Source of the DNA: Mucor racemosus
Taxonomy: Eukaryota; Mucoromycota; Mucoromycetes; Mucorales; Mucoraceae
Length of the DNA stretch: 64,000 nucleotides
Direction of reading: 5' to 3'
Assembly: GCA_027405735.1 (NCBI GenBank)
Contig: JAPEHQ010000003.1
Span: 1,674,001-1,738,000, forward strand
This document shows, piece after piece, positions 23,697 to 33,808 of the stretch. Numbering within the stretch: position 1 is the first letter of the stretch; each line of letters starts with the position of its first letter. A program made the position numbers and the translations under genes. The notes beneath the pieces are model-generated. The model was not told where the DNA came from and did no database searches. It saw only the letters and a program-made list of their open reading frames with translations.

Positions 23697-24310
23697 CAGT
23701 AATAAGCTTGAATCAAGTGGGTTCATCATCGTAAATTCTTAAAAAAATTCTCAAGTATTATAAAATCTCTTATTTTTAAGACTTACAAGGCTTGTAAGCA
23801 GAATATTAATTTAGAAAATTATTTTTGTTCAGATCATCAATTTTGACATTTTTAATTTTTTTTTTTGGTTTTGCAAATCTAGAGTTAATTCTACTACCAA
23901 TTATAAAAACAAAAAATATACACATATCCAGAATGTAGCGCTCTATTTGCTCAATAAAAAATAATTAACATTTTTATTGCAAAATATAACATGAAAATCC
24001 TTTAATCAAAAAACCGTTTTTGGGCCAAAAATGCAAAGTTTCATTACTTAACATTTAATATTAAGCTTTTATAAAATGTGTATTAGTCATGGCTACAATT
24101 TTCTCTCACAATGTAGTATATTTAAACGTTGATTTTGGCATCAGAATTTGATTTTTCTGTTTTTTGATAAAAATCATGAGTGTTGGTAAGGACAAAATAA
24201 GTCCCCAAAAATATCCGCTACAAAAACTGAATTTTCAGACCGTATGTGCTTAAATATAAGAAAAGTTATAAAAAAAGCGCTGTTTTATTTAAAATCTAGA
24301 TATACTACTG
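23697..24310 (+). mobile_element. MITE-like element F (614 bp) with TA target duplication
   Basis: Starts CAGTAATAAGC and ends ATATACTACTG, giving an 8-bp CAGTARTA terminal inverted repeat flanked by TA on each side (23695-23696, 24311-24312). This fits a pogo/Tc1-mariner type. Close copies in reverse lie at 47453-~48071 and ~61905-62504. It carries no transposase frame. Confidence 0.7.
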
Positions 24311-24406
24311 TATATACTATAGTATGAGAGGCTTAGCCGTTCAATCTTGCTATGCTCAATTATGGCGTCGCTCTACGGGTTCGCTTTTGCAACTTTTTAA
24401 TGAATG

Positions 24407-24681
24407 TGTAATGAGTCAAATATTTCAGTTTCATTCATGCAAAACCTTGCCTCATTCCTTATATAAATACTGCAAGGAAATTATTACATGATCCCTTGTA
24501 GATTTATCTGTCTTGTTACACTCCCTTTACTTTTATTTATTCACTAATAAATATCAAATTTACAAATAAGAACACCAACCTTCATCAATAATCCAGTGAT
24601 CACAAATTTATAATAGCAAGAATAATATCTATAAGCATATTATCCACCTTTGTTGTTAGTCCAAAATTATAGATCATTACA
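24407..24681 (+). mobile_element. Solo LTR, family L2 (275 bp), TSD GAATG
   Basis: Begins TGTAATGA and ends TCATTACA, a perfect 8-bp terminal inverted repeat. It is flanked by GAATG (24402-24406 and 24682-24686). A TATATAAATA box near 24460 gives plus sense. The empty site is seen in the reversed arm at about 47357-47361 and again near 63958, each with a single copy of the target. A second copy without target duplication lies at 57238-57515. Confidence 0.92.
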
Positions 24682-25710
24682 GAATGTATGATATGACAGA
24701 CGGTTTTTCTGGTAGAAAAATGTATGTTTCTATAATGACAGATATTGCCTATTTTATTTAGTTTATCGTTGATGCGCTGTAATGCTGCTTTTACATTGGT
24801 TAAAATGAGCAATTTAGCAGGGTTTTAATTGTGCTAAATAATGTAAAGCCTTGAAAACCCTTTTCTACGTGTGTTATTTCTCTCTTTTAGTTTTCATATA
24901 CCAAGGGTTTATTCACCGTTTTATAAGTCATATCAGACTATCACGCTGGTATCCCTTTCTTTTATCTGAATGCGCATCATGCTAACATAAGGGACTAATG
25001 TTTTTAATATAGGTAGCAGCCTACTATATTAGAGATTGATATTTTTATTTAACCACATTCTAAGATTAAATCTCATTATTTATTACTGTATTGCTGGACG
25101 TATTTCTTGATTACCGGATCAAAACGAAGGCAATGATATTATATCATCTACTCAATGAAAGGCTAGAACTGGCTACAAACCCACGAAATGTTCCAGAAAA
25201 GTGATAAAATTTCAAATGATTTAGAAACACAAAAAAAGAATAATCTAATGTATTGCCTAACAAACATAGCATTGATCGTAGCTATGATTGAAAACAAATC
25301 TTTTTACAGCTGACAATCGTAAACTAAAATAGTAAGCTTAAAGAAGATTAATTTGTTTAGATTTTATGTGTAATAAGTGGTAACGTAACATCTATAATCT
25401 TAGATTTGGCTTCCATATAAATTTAAGCAGTAAGTGCTATTCAAATTTATGATCGAGCAAAAACCATTGTTGCTGTAGACATTATAGCTATAAGCATATC
25501 TACAAATGATGATAATCGTAAATATATTGGCTCTTGCATGTATTATTGCTCTACATCAACAATGTACTGAGTTGTATTATTGTCTATAATCTATATTAAT
25601 TAAAGCAAATGTAATTTAAAAACCCAGTTCCAGTAAAAAATGCAATGGAATTTTGAGAACGACACGATGCTCATGTACCAAAAACCAATTTGTGCCCATA
25701 TGATTAGCTC

Positions 25711-26030
25711 TGTAGTAAACTACATATACCAATTTTGTTTAGTAATTAAATTGATCATAGTCAACATCTAATATCTAATAACTTTAAATCACACAAAACT
25801 TTAAAATGTCAAATTGTACCATTGGTACTTCCAAACTAGGAACTAAGCCATGAAGATCTTGCTTCAAGATTTTATTACTGTATTATTAATAGAATTAGAA
25901 AATAGTATATATATCACAAAGGCTATGGTAATCCATAAACCTTTGCTTTAATTTATATCTTAAATAAATATCAAAGAGTTATAATTGTATTTGCAACGCT
26001 TTTTTTGTTTAATTACTATTTTTTGTAACA
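25711..26030. mobile_element. Solo LTR, family L3 (320 bp), TSD AGCTC
   Basis: Begins TGTAGTAAAC and ends TTTTGTAACA (TGT...ACA). It is flanked by AGCTC at 25706-25710 and 26031-26035. The paralogous arm at about 44370-44390 reads straight through with a single AGCTC (as GAGCT on plus), which proves the insertion. No other copy was noticed in the window. Confidence 0.88.
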
Positions 26031-26486
26031 AGCTCATTATTATGCTCATGGTCAAATTTTGTTATTATGCTGCACAAATAGGGATAATGATATGCTTATG
26101 GGCAATTTTACTATTATGCACACATGGGATTAATGTCATGCACATGGAGAGAACCTATAATTCGGCACATACAGGCTTAGCGTTGTGCTCGTGTGCAGTT
26201 TCTTTTGTTGTACCCATGTGCATATTGTTATCTTATTAGCCATTATTATTCAATGGGCGCAACAACTCATCAGACTATAGTGTGCAGCCCACCTGGACAC
26301 AACAAAATCATCTTGTGCAGCACAGGTCGGCCGTAGTGCTGCTTTTATATATAAATCCTTTAAATTTGTGATTTTATGGACTTTTTTTTAATCTGGTTGT
26401 ATAACCTTATACTTTTCAAGTTAAATCCGTTATTAGGCTAATAATGTTGTAGATTGTATTGATGCTTTACTTAAAATAAGCCTTTG

Positions 26487-27018
26487 TGTCGTATATTTTC
26501 AGGATTGATAAATAATATTTAAAAAAGAATACAGTTATAAAAGAATGAGTAATGAATCAGTTCTTCTTCAGCTGTATAATAAAAACAAGATATCGTTTAT
26601 TTAGATATAAAAGTATGGCCTTTTATATTGATTTGACATTGAGATCCTGAGATGTAATTTAAGGCACTATTGAACCATTGGATCTGTTCGATAGTAATCT
26701 ATGGACTGAAATGGATCAATCATAATTTAACCGTTCTTGCAGAGCTTGTGAGTTGTCTTGTTTCAATGCTGCACTAAATATGCTTGGATGATTTGATAGC
26801 TAATTGATTGGCTAACTGCTGGGATGAAATAATGTGGTGTCATAATTGAGGTCAAAGCGTTCTTGGTAATTACTGGAGGATTAAACTTGGTACGCTAGGA
26901 GTTTCTTATATCCGATATCAAGACTTGCACTTCAATACATGTCGTAGTCAATAGATTGTAAGATGTATTGATACTGTAGAAGGTGCTAAAGTATGATACT
27001 AGTAAATGGAATACAACA
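26487..27018 (-). mobile_element. Solo LTR, family L1 (532 bp), TSD CTTTG
   Basis: Reverse-oriented L1 LTR reading TGTCG...CAACA on plus, flanked by CTTTG at 26482-26486 and 27019-27023. The reversed arm at about 43925-43940 carries the intact empty site (ATTATTCAAAGGCTTATTTT). Confidence 0.93.
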
Positions 27019-27245
27019 CTTTGAATAATTAATAACAATACAGCCGACCCTTAATTTCTGTATGAAATTTTGATATCTGCATCTTATAGCTGTTTGGAAT
27101 ATTTAAACAACCGCGTCCGAGCTGTCCGGTGATTTTTTTTTAGAGATTTAAAGCTTGGAAATATCATTAGATGGCCGCTTCCGGAGGTTGTTCGGCTTTT
27201 TTTTTTGGAAGAGTGACCATTGGCAAAAATATGACTCATAAACTA

Positions 27246-27780
27246 TGTTATATGCCACCAAGTCCCATATGCTATCACTTACTACAATATCAATACATCT
27301 TACAATCTATTGACTACGACATGCATTGAAGTTCAAAGCCTTGATATCGGATAATGTATAAGAAACTCCTAGCGTATCAATTTTAATCCAGTAATTACCA
27401 AAAACGCTTGGGCCTCAATTATGACACCATATTATTTTATCCCAGTGGTTAATCAATCAATTAGCTATCAAATCAACATCCAAGCATATTTAGCGCAGCA
27501 TTGAAACAAGACAACTCACGAGCTTTGCAAGAACTGTTAAATTATGATTGATCCATTTCAACCCATAGATCACTAACAAACATATCTAATGATTCCGTAG
27601 TGCCTTAAATTTACATCTCAGGATTTCAATGTCAAATCAATATAAAATACCATGCTTTTATATCTAAATAAGCGATAACTTGTTTTTATTATACAGTTGA
27701 AGAACTGATTCGTTACTCATTCTTTCATAATTGTCTTCATTTTTAAGTATTATTTATCAAAAATGAAAATATAGGAAACA
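27246..27780 (+). mobile_element. L1 LTR, older copy at the arm end
   Basis: Starts TGTTATATGCCACC and runs about 535 bp to ATATAGGAAACA. No matching target duplication was found (AACTA before, ACAGG after). A counterpart lies in the other arm at 43284-43710, so this insertion predates the duplication. Confidence 0.8.
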
Positions 27781-27849
27781 ACAGGCGGTAGTTTTATTGG
27801 ACAGAAATATCATGTTTTACTGGCGGTTTTCTCAATTCACAGTGATTTG

Positions 27850-29155
27850 TGAATGTAGGAATATAAATTTTTATGCAAGGTATACTTAAATTTATCATCA
27901 TGTATAATTGGAGATCAATTGGATCAATATTCATCAGGATGGGGGGCTTTTTTCTTTGTTTTCTCCAGTTGTAAATATTAGTTTATTACTTTGTAAACTT
28001 AAAACTCATTATCCAGGGCTTGATTTCTGTATTCACAAGATAGATCTAATTAATCGCTACTCTACATTTTTTGTTTTAGCAAACAATATTGATTTTTCGT
28101 CGAGATAACCAAAATAATAATTTTTATCCCAGCTTCAAATCTATCATACCGGGATTTCAAAATTTATTTTAAAAAATGGACGAAAAATGATGAAAAAAAA
28201 AAATTGTTTAATTGGTCATGAACTGCAAAGTAAGTTGACCTAGAATATTAAATAGCTTTTGTACAGTTTTGGATTCTGCATCCATTGAAACAAAAATCAG
28301 ACAAATATTTCACATTAAATTCTGAGTAAAATGCAATTGAAAATTTGGAGGTTTTTTGAAGATATACATCACTTTTTATAAGTATGCTTAAATATAACTG
28401 ATTGAGATGATGCATAAAAACATTATCTATCGATTGAGCTATTGTAAAAGTTTTTAGCGGCATTTTTCGTGGAGAAAACTAGAATTTTGTCCAAATTTTT
28501 TTCAGATTGAGAATTTGGGATGAGGGTAGACAAGGGGAAAATGGAAACCAGAAATGAAGGTATCTCTTTCTACACATTTTTGAGGATATCTCCACGAAAA
28601 ATCAATATTTTGAAAAACTCTAAATTAGGTCCGAGAGAGCTCAACGAGCTCGATGACATGAGTAAAAAAAAAAACTGCTACTCAATTTAACGAACATTCT
28701 GAAATCCGTTACAAAAATGCCAAAAAAATGAAAAAAAAATAAAGATACTCAGGATTTTTTTATATTAAAACATATTATAGAGCGCTTTAAAACAAGTAAG
28801 TTTCATTATTAAAAAGTGTTAGTATAACTTAATTTTTTCTGGAGATATGAAGCCTCAAAGTTTTCAATCCATTAGCAGTAAAATACGCGTAAAAAATCTG
28901 AAACCTTAGCACTGAAAAATTAATACCAACTGCAAAAAGTAGGATATTTCCGGATACTTGTTTTTGGATTAAAGCTGAACATCTCAGGTACATTGGTATA
29001 TAATTTTTTCTTGGTATTATTTAGTGAAAAAAAAAGTAGAGCAGGGATGAAAAGTGAGACCCAGTTTTCAAGGAAAAAACAGTGAATTTTACGCATTTTT
29101 GAGTCTTTTGTGAGATATAAAATAAATTTAGGGATAGGTAGCATAATGCAACCAA
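27850..29155 (+). repeat. Repeat family A, copy A3
   Basis: Near full-length copy of family A in the same orientation as A1 and A2, with the left extension starting near ATATAAATTTTTATGCAAGG. It carries a single GGAGG at 28347-28351, the undisturbed target of the LTR found in copy A4. Confidence 0.85.
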
Positions 29156-30322
29156 TTCATGTCTGTTTAGCAGTGTAACAAAACCAAACGAGTTATTTTT
29201 ATGATAAATACAGTGTTTTTATTGATTACAAATAAAAGCAATTAAAGATTATGGAATGTAACTGTTTAAATTTAAAGAATTATTTTTTATTATTAAAGTG
29301 ATTTTCCTTTAAGGAACAAATTTAATAACAAAAGCTTAATTTCAGTATATCGTAACAACAAAGGCTATTAGCTATTTTACTACTAGTTGCTTACAATATC
29401 CCGTTCATTTCATGTCATCTACATATGATTTATTATTTTGATGTTTTGGCAAGTAGACCTAGGAAAGTCTGGCTCACGAGTATAGGTTGTCGGTTTTCAA
29501 GGATATTAAACAGCCAATTTTGAAGCCAATTCCATTTCTAACCCATATTGAAATGTAATTCTTATAAATAGTCTTTTAAACCAAGACCTAGAAGCTTTTG
29601 GGTCTTCTTTTTACCATTAGTTTTTCTAGTAATAAAGCCTACGTTCTCCATAATAAATGTTACTAGTCTTTATTATTATGCTTTCTATAAATAAGATTGT
29701 ATGTATCCATAAACTCTCATAGGTTATCAAGCCGAAGCCTTATTAGTACTCATCTCTGTTTTGTATTTAATTCATGGAAATAAGCACTAGTAGCAGATAT
29801 AACTTGTTATAGGGTCATAGCACAAACAATCTAAGTAAGCGGAGGCCTCGGGATCTAGTATATAGGTACATTCAATCTTCGCAGCGTCTTTCGAACTCAT
29901 TTAAAACAAAAATGTACAGATACGGTATTTTATAGATGGCACCCATCATGTGCGCACTAAAAAAAAATAGGTTTATTTATTTATAAATTAGTCAAATAAA
30001 GTGAACAATAATTACCGGTCTGGTTCTGAAACCCTAATTTATCATTGTTCGGATTGTTGCATATATGCTTATTTAAAATTATAGTACTCGGAAGAAATAT
30101 CTGCATTGAAATGCTGAAATACCGGCAGAAATACAAAGCTAATAAAATACAAATGAAATCATTTAAAAAATAGTACATACATCATTTATTTATATCAAAT
30201 TCAAGAAAGAATGGGTTGAAATATTGTATACAACAGAATGAGAAGGAAGCAGACGCTTTATTTTTTAGCATGGTATGTATGTACAGTAACAGTATATATT
30301 TGTATGAAATAAGATAATACAT
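29156..30322. other. Spacer with diverged repeat H
   Basis: No gene. About 29305-29910 is related in order to 59965-60310 (AAGGAACAAATT, TTTCATGTC, CATCTCTGTTTTGTATTT, GAGGC near the end), an old dispersed repeat in the same orientation. Confidence 0.5.
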
Positions 30323-30726
30323 CTAGCATGAACAAGTCTTGGTGCATTCACATCCTACGCCAGAGCCACGGCCTACATATAAACACAGCAAATAAATACT
30401 CACACACCAACAAACATTGCATTATTACACTTACAGCTACAAGCAGATTTGTGAGAAAAGAAAACACGAGAGCTATCGCCATAAACAGGAGATCCTGCAT
30501 TATGGATATCTTCTTTATGAGATGTTTGAACCATGGAGCCGCCCGAAGTATAGTAAGTAGGCGAAATGCCAGATTCAGAAAATGTCAGACTGTTGCGACG
30601 TATTGGTTGGCCTTGTTCATCGGTGACGGTAGAGCTCAACATGGTATGCCCATCAGGTGTTGTGGTTGCAAGAATACGAGTGGTCTTGGTGGTTGGAATA
30701 TCTACAGCAGAAGATTGATTGTTCAT
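30323..30726 (-). CDS. Small protein with metallothionein-like Cys-rich tail
   Basis: Two exons, 30726-30435 and 30372-30323, joined by a consensus GTAAGT...TAG intron in phase 1, give 113 residues. The first ~85 residues are Thr/Ser-rich and polar, probably disordered (ILATTTPDGHTMLSSTVTDE). Splicing makes the tail ACSCRGSGVGCECTKTCSC, six Cys in CXC-X6-CXC-X3-CXC order. That resembles metal-thiolate peptides, but the family is not recognised. Without splicing the frame ends ACSCKCNNAMFVGV. An in-frame ATG at 30780 would add 18 residues that look like leader sequence, so I prefer 30726. Divergent from the EF-hand gene across a ~580 bp shared promoter region. Confidence 0.65.
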
Positions 30727-31309
30727 TTTTTGTTTAAAGTAACAAGCAAAAGAAAGGAATCTAAAGTAAGCTTTTTTCATGCATTTTATTATATAAATAT
30801 GTCTCTGTTGATCTGATGATTTCTCAAATTGAACGAATTAGAATTTGCTATGAAACCTTGTCAATCCATAATGGGATTCATTGGAAGATGGTAAAAAAAA
30901 AGCTGATGCATTAACCAATCGCTCAACAAAAGTGGCCTGGTTATTTTTTCCGTATTTTGCAAATATTTTATTAAAATGTGTGTAACATAGACCATTGAGT
31001 TTCAATACAATGTTATCAACAGTAATGCTCAGAGGCAGGATTTTTAGTTTATAAATGGGTTCTCAATCAATGAAATTAGACTAAAAATCGACAATCTAAA
31101 CCGTTGTGGCTTACCAGGGTCATGATTTCTCAACAGAAAAATGAAAGACATTTCAATACAGTGGTTAATCTCCGCTTTGGGTCCTTTTTTAATTTGAAAA
31201 TACCAAAGAGGGCACCTTTTTTTGGGTGTAAGCTTACCTTTTTTGAGCATCAGCCAAGGAAAGAAAGAGTCATAGATTATAAGAAAAGAAATTAGTTTAG
31301 CCTCCTCTA
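30727..31309. other. Bidirectional promoter region
   Basis: A 580-bp interval between the minus-strand Cys-tail gene and the plus-strand EF-hand gene. No defined operator is recognisable. Confidence 0.5.
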
Positions 31310-32020
31310 ATGAAGTTCTCTTTTATCTCCTTCTTTTCAAAATCAAAATCTACAAGAAACGTTACAATGGAATCCAACAAAAACCCCTCTAGAAGTAGCT
31401 CAATTTCTGAAGAAGAATTGAATAGTCTCCAAGAAGGTAAAAGAAATTTATAGTTATATACTCAAACAAAAAATTAATATCATTCAACAAAAGCCTTTGC
31501 TTTGTACGACACCAACCACAATGGTGCTATTGACCTTGAACAATTTGCTAAAATTCTTAAGAGTTTGAATATCGAAACAAATGAAAAGAAAATCAATATT
31601 CTTTTGGATAAAGTTGATAAAAACCATGACGGTGAAATTGATTTTGATGAATTCGTTGACGCCATGACACATTTATTGACCGAAAATGAAATTTCTAGCG
31701 AGCCAGAGGCTCTTAGACGATGGAAAACACACCCTACATCCGAAGAGCAAGAAGCAAGTCAAAAGAAATCCAAAGATAAAGCACACTACTCTCGTAGAAT
31801 GAGTACACATGAATTAGACGATTTAAAACTCTGCTTTGCTAAATTTGACAAGAATGGAGACGGACAAATTTCTCGAGATGAACTCAAGGAAGTGATGAGT
31901 GGATTAGGCGAAAAATTGACAGATGCTGAAATTAAGGACATGATGCACGATGCAGATACAAATCAAGATGGTTTTATTGATTTTGAAGAGTTTAAAGCTT
32001 TAATGCCCACCAAGAATTAG
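31310..32020 (+). CDS. Calmodulin-like EF-hand calcium-binding protein
   Basis: Two exons, 31310-31436 and 31494-32020. Starting at the second ATG (31367) the product is 198 residues; the in-frame first ATG (31310) would add 19 residues (MKFSFISFFSKSKSTRNVT). With the shorter numbering there are four EF loops. Loop 1 (29-40, DTNHNGAIDLEQ) has Gln at the last position in place of the usual Glu and is probably weak. Loop 2 (65-76), loop 3 (142-153) and loop 4 (178-189) are canonical. The linker between the lobes is about 40 residues longer than in calmodulin and rich in Lys/Glu/Ser (RRWKTHPTSEEQEASQKKSK). It is therefore a calcium sensor of the calmodulin/centrin superfamily, not calmodulin itself. 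Confidence 0.88.
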
Positions 32021-32209
32021 AAAATGTTACATTTATAATAAAATAGAGAGATTTATTGTAAGACAAACATGTATAATACATGTAACCTTTTTTGTTGTAG
32101 TTTTAATTTGTACATTTCATAACAATATAAATTACTCTTTCTGTTAGTATATTCTCTTTTTCCCTCTTTTCCTCTCTTTCTCTGGCCCTTTTTTTTGTTT
32201 TTTTTTATT

Positions 32210-33808
32210 ATGAACATAAAATCTTTATTATGCTTTCTAGTTGTTTTATTAGGATGTTTATTAGTAGGGTTTGCGAGCTGGCTGGAAACAAATAATTTAT
32301 TTTATACATCAACGAAATCTATCAGTCAATATTTCTCATTATTCAAAATATCGGTTATCAGCAAGAACAATGTTACTAACGTTATAACATTTGGTCTATG
32401 GAGATATTGTATTTCAAACAATCATTCATTTTCATGCTCTCCAGTTCAAATGAATTTTGACATTGGTTAGTTGCAAATACTAAATGTTGATTATTATTAT
32501 ATTGATTTTGTTTGTTTGTTAGATACATTGGCAGTAATAAATCAATTAGATAGTAGTAACAATGATCAAGATTTACCTTCATTAACACCAATATCTTATG
32601 TACGCCTAATTCCCCTGTTGATAGCATCATTGCTGGCGGTGATTGCTCTCGGAATCACAGCCTTTTTACTTCCCGGAAATATCAAAAAGACATTGCAAAG
32701 AAAAGCTCTATTTTGGCTTACTAGTCTATTATCTTTTATCTGTGCAGTTTTAATATCAATTGCATTTGGTATTACTTATGAGAAATATACAACTAATATG
32801 ACAAAAGCATGTTCCTCTATGGATTTGGAATATATTTGTTCAAGTTACACACTAAATACAGAAATTATATTGCTTGCCATCTCAATTGGTATTTTCATGA
32901 TCAGCACCATGTATAGTATCATATGCTCAACTACTGAACTAATTAGTATTGCTAAAATGCAACAACAAAATAATTCGAATTTGAGTAGCTCTTACTCTGT
33001 TTATGCTGATTACGATAGCCCTGATGAAACTCCCTCTATATCTAATGAGAAACAATCCGATATTAATTCACAACCGCAAAGGGCTTCTTTACGTCCGCCA
33101 CCACCAAATCAACAAAGAGGCAAGAGCCGATCCCCGGAAGTTAATCATAATAAATTATCAGCACAACCATTAGCTGCTAATTTGAATGCCGATGGTGTGG
33201 TACCTTTTACAAACATGTATTTAGCACAGCAACAATATCCAGCAACGGGTACAACCGACATTATATCTACGTCATTCGCTCCTACGACTTCAGACGATGT
33301 ATTACGTCCACCTACGCTACCATTTGCTAGTAGAGCAAATAATCAAAGCAATAATAGACCTTCAAGTTATGGATCAAATAATACATTTGGTGCATTGGGT
33401 GCAAGTAGCAATCCGAATAGCCCTGCAGCAGATGATGCCTCATCTCAAGTGTCTTCTTATATGGACTATCATCAAAGGACTAACTCTGGATCAAGTATTA
33501 CTAATGGTTCAAATATCAATATGATCTACGGTACAGGTTCCGGAACTCCTTCACATCATACATTGGGAGGAACATTTCAATTGAATAACCTTACCAAACA
33601 ACCAAGTTCTCAAAACTATTACTCTTCTAATTCTTCGGAAGAAGATGGTTTTCACAACAAACGACAATTTGGTAGTAGCTGTAGTAGTCTTCATTCTAAT
33701 GGCCAAATGAATAATAATGGCACTGAAACCTCATCGGTACAAAATCTAGATAATACGCTTTTCCAACGTATCGAAGATTACCTTCATGTTGCGCAAGAAA
33801 AACAATGA
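32210..33808 (+). CDS. SUR7/PalI-like four-span membrane protein
   Basis: Two exons, 32210-32465 and 32523-33808 (57-bp intron, phase 1), give 513 residues. There is an N-terminal helix (LLCFLVVLLGCLLVGFASWL) and an external loop with GLWRYCISNNHSFSCS, the W-x-x-x-C...C signature of claudin-like SUR7/PalI proteins. Three more helices follow (IPLLIASLLAVIALGITAFL, ALFWLTSLLSFICAVLIS, EIILLAISIGIFMISTMYSI). The last ~280 residues are a cytosolic Ser/Asn/Gln-rich tail, like the long tail of PalI/Rim9. Probably a cortical plasma-membrane or pH-signalling protein; the exact subfamily is not settled. Its 3' end lies 2.2 kb before the RasGEF gene. Confidence 0.78.

Larger units (their letters stand above)
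23697..27780 (+). repeat. Left arm of the composite inverted repeat
   Basis: This arm matches the reverse complement of about 43284-48071 across element F, block B, a GTGC/CATG-rich stretch (about 26040-26340), a spacer at 27024-27245 and an L1 LTR. Differences are mainly clean insertions: this arm alone has solo LTRs at 24407-24681, 25711-26030 and 26487-27018. The other arm alone has insertions at 44574-45095 and 45330-46759. Confidence 0.85.

Noticed and set aside
24340..24400. GGGTTCGC near a stem-rich stretch as a tRNA
   Set aside because: No box A, no cloverleaf, and the sequence belongs to the block-B repeat (also at 47385 and 63980).
25985..26239. An 84-codon hydrophobic frame
   Set aside because: Starts inside the L3 LTR and runs across its boundary into the arm; the other arm, without the LTR, has no equivalent gene.
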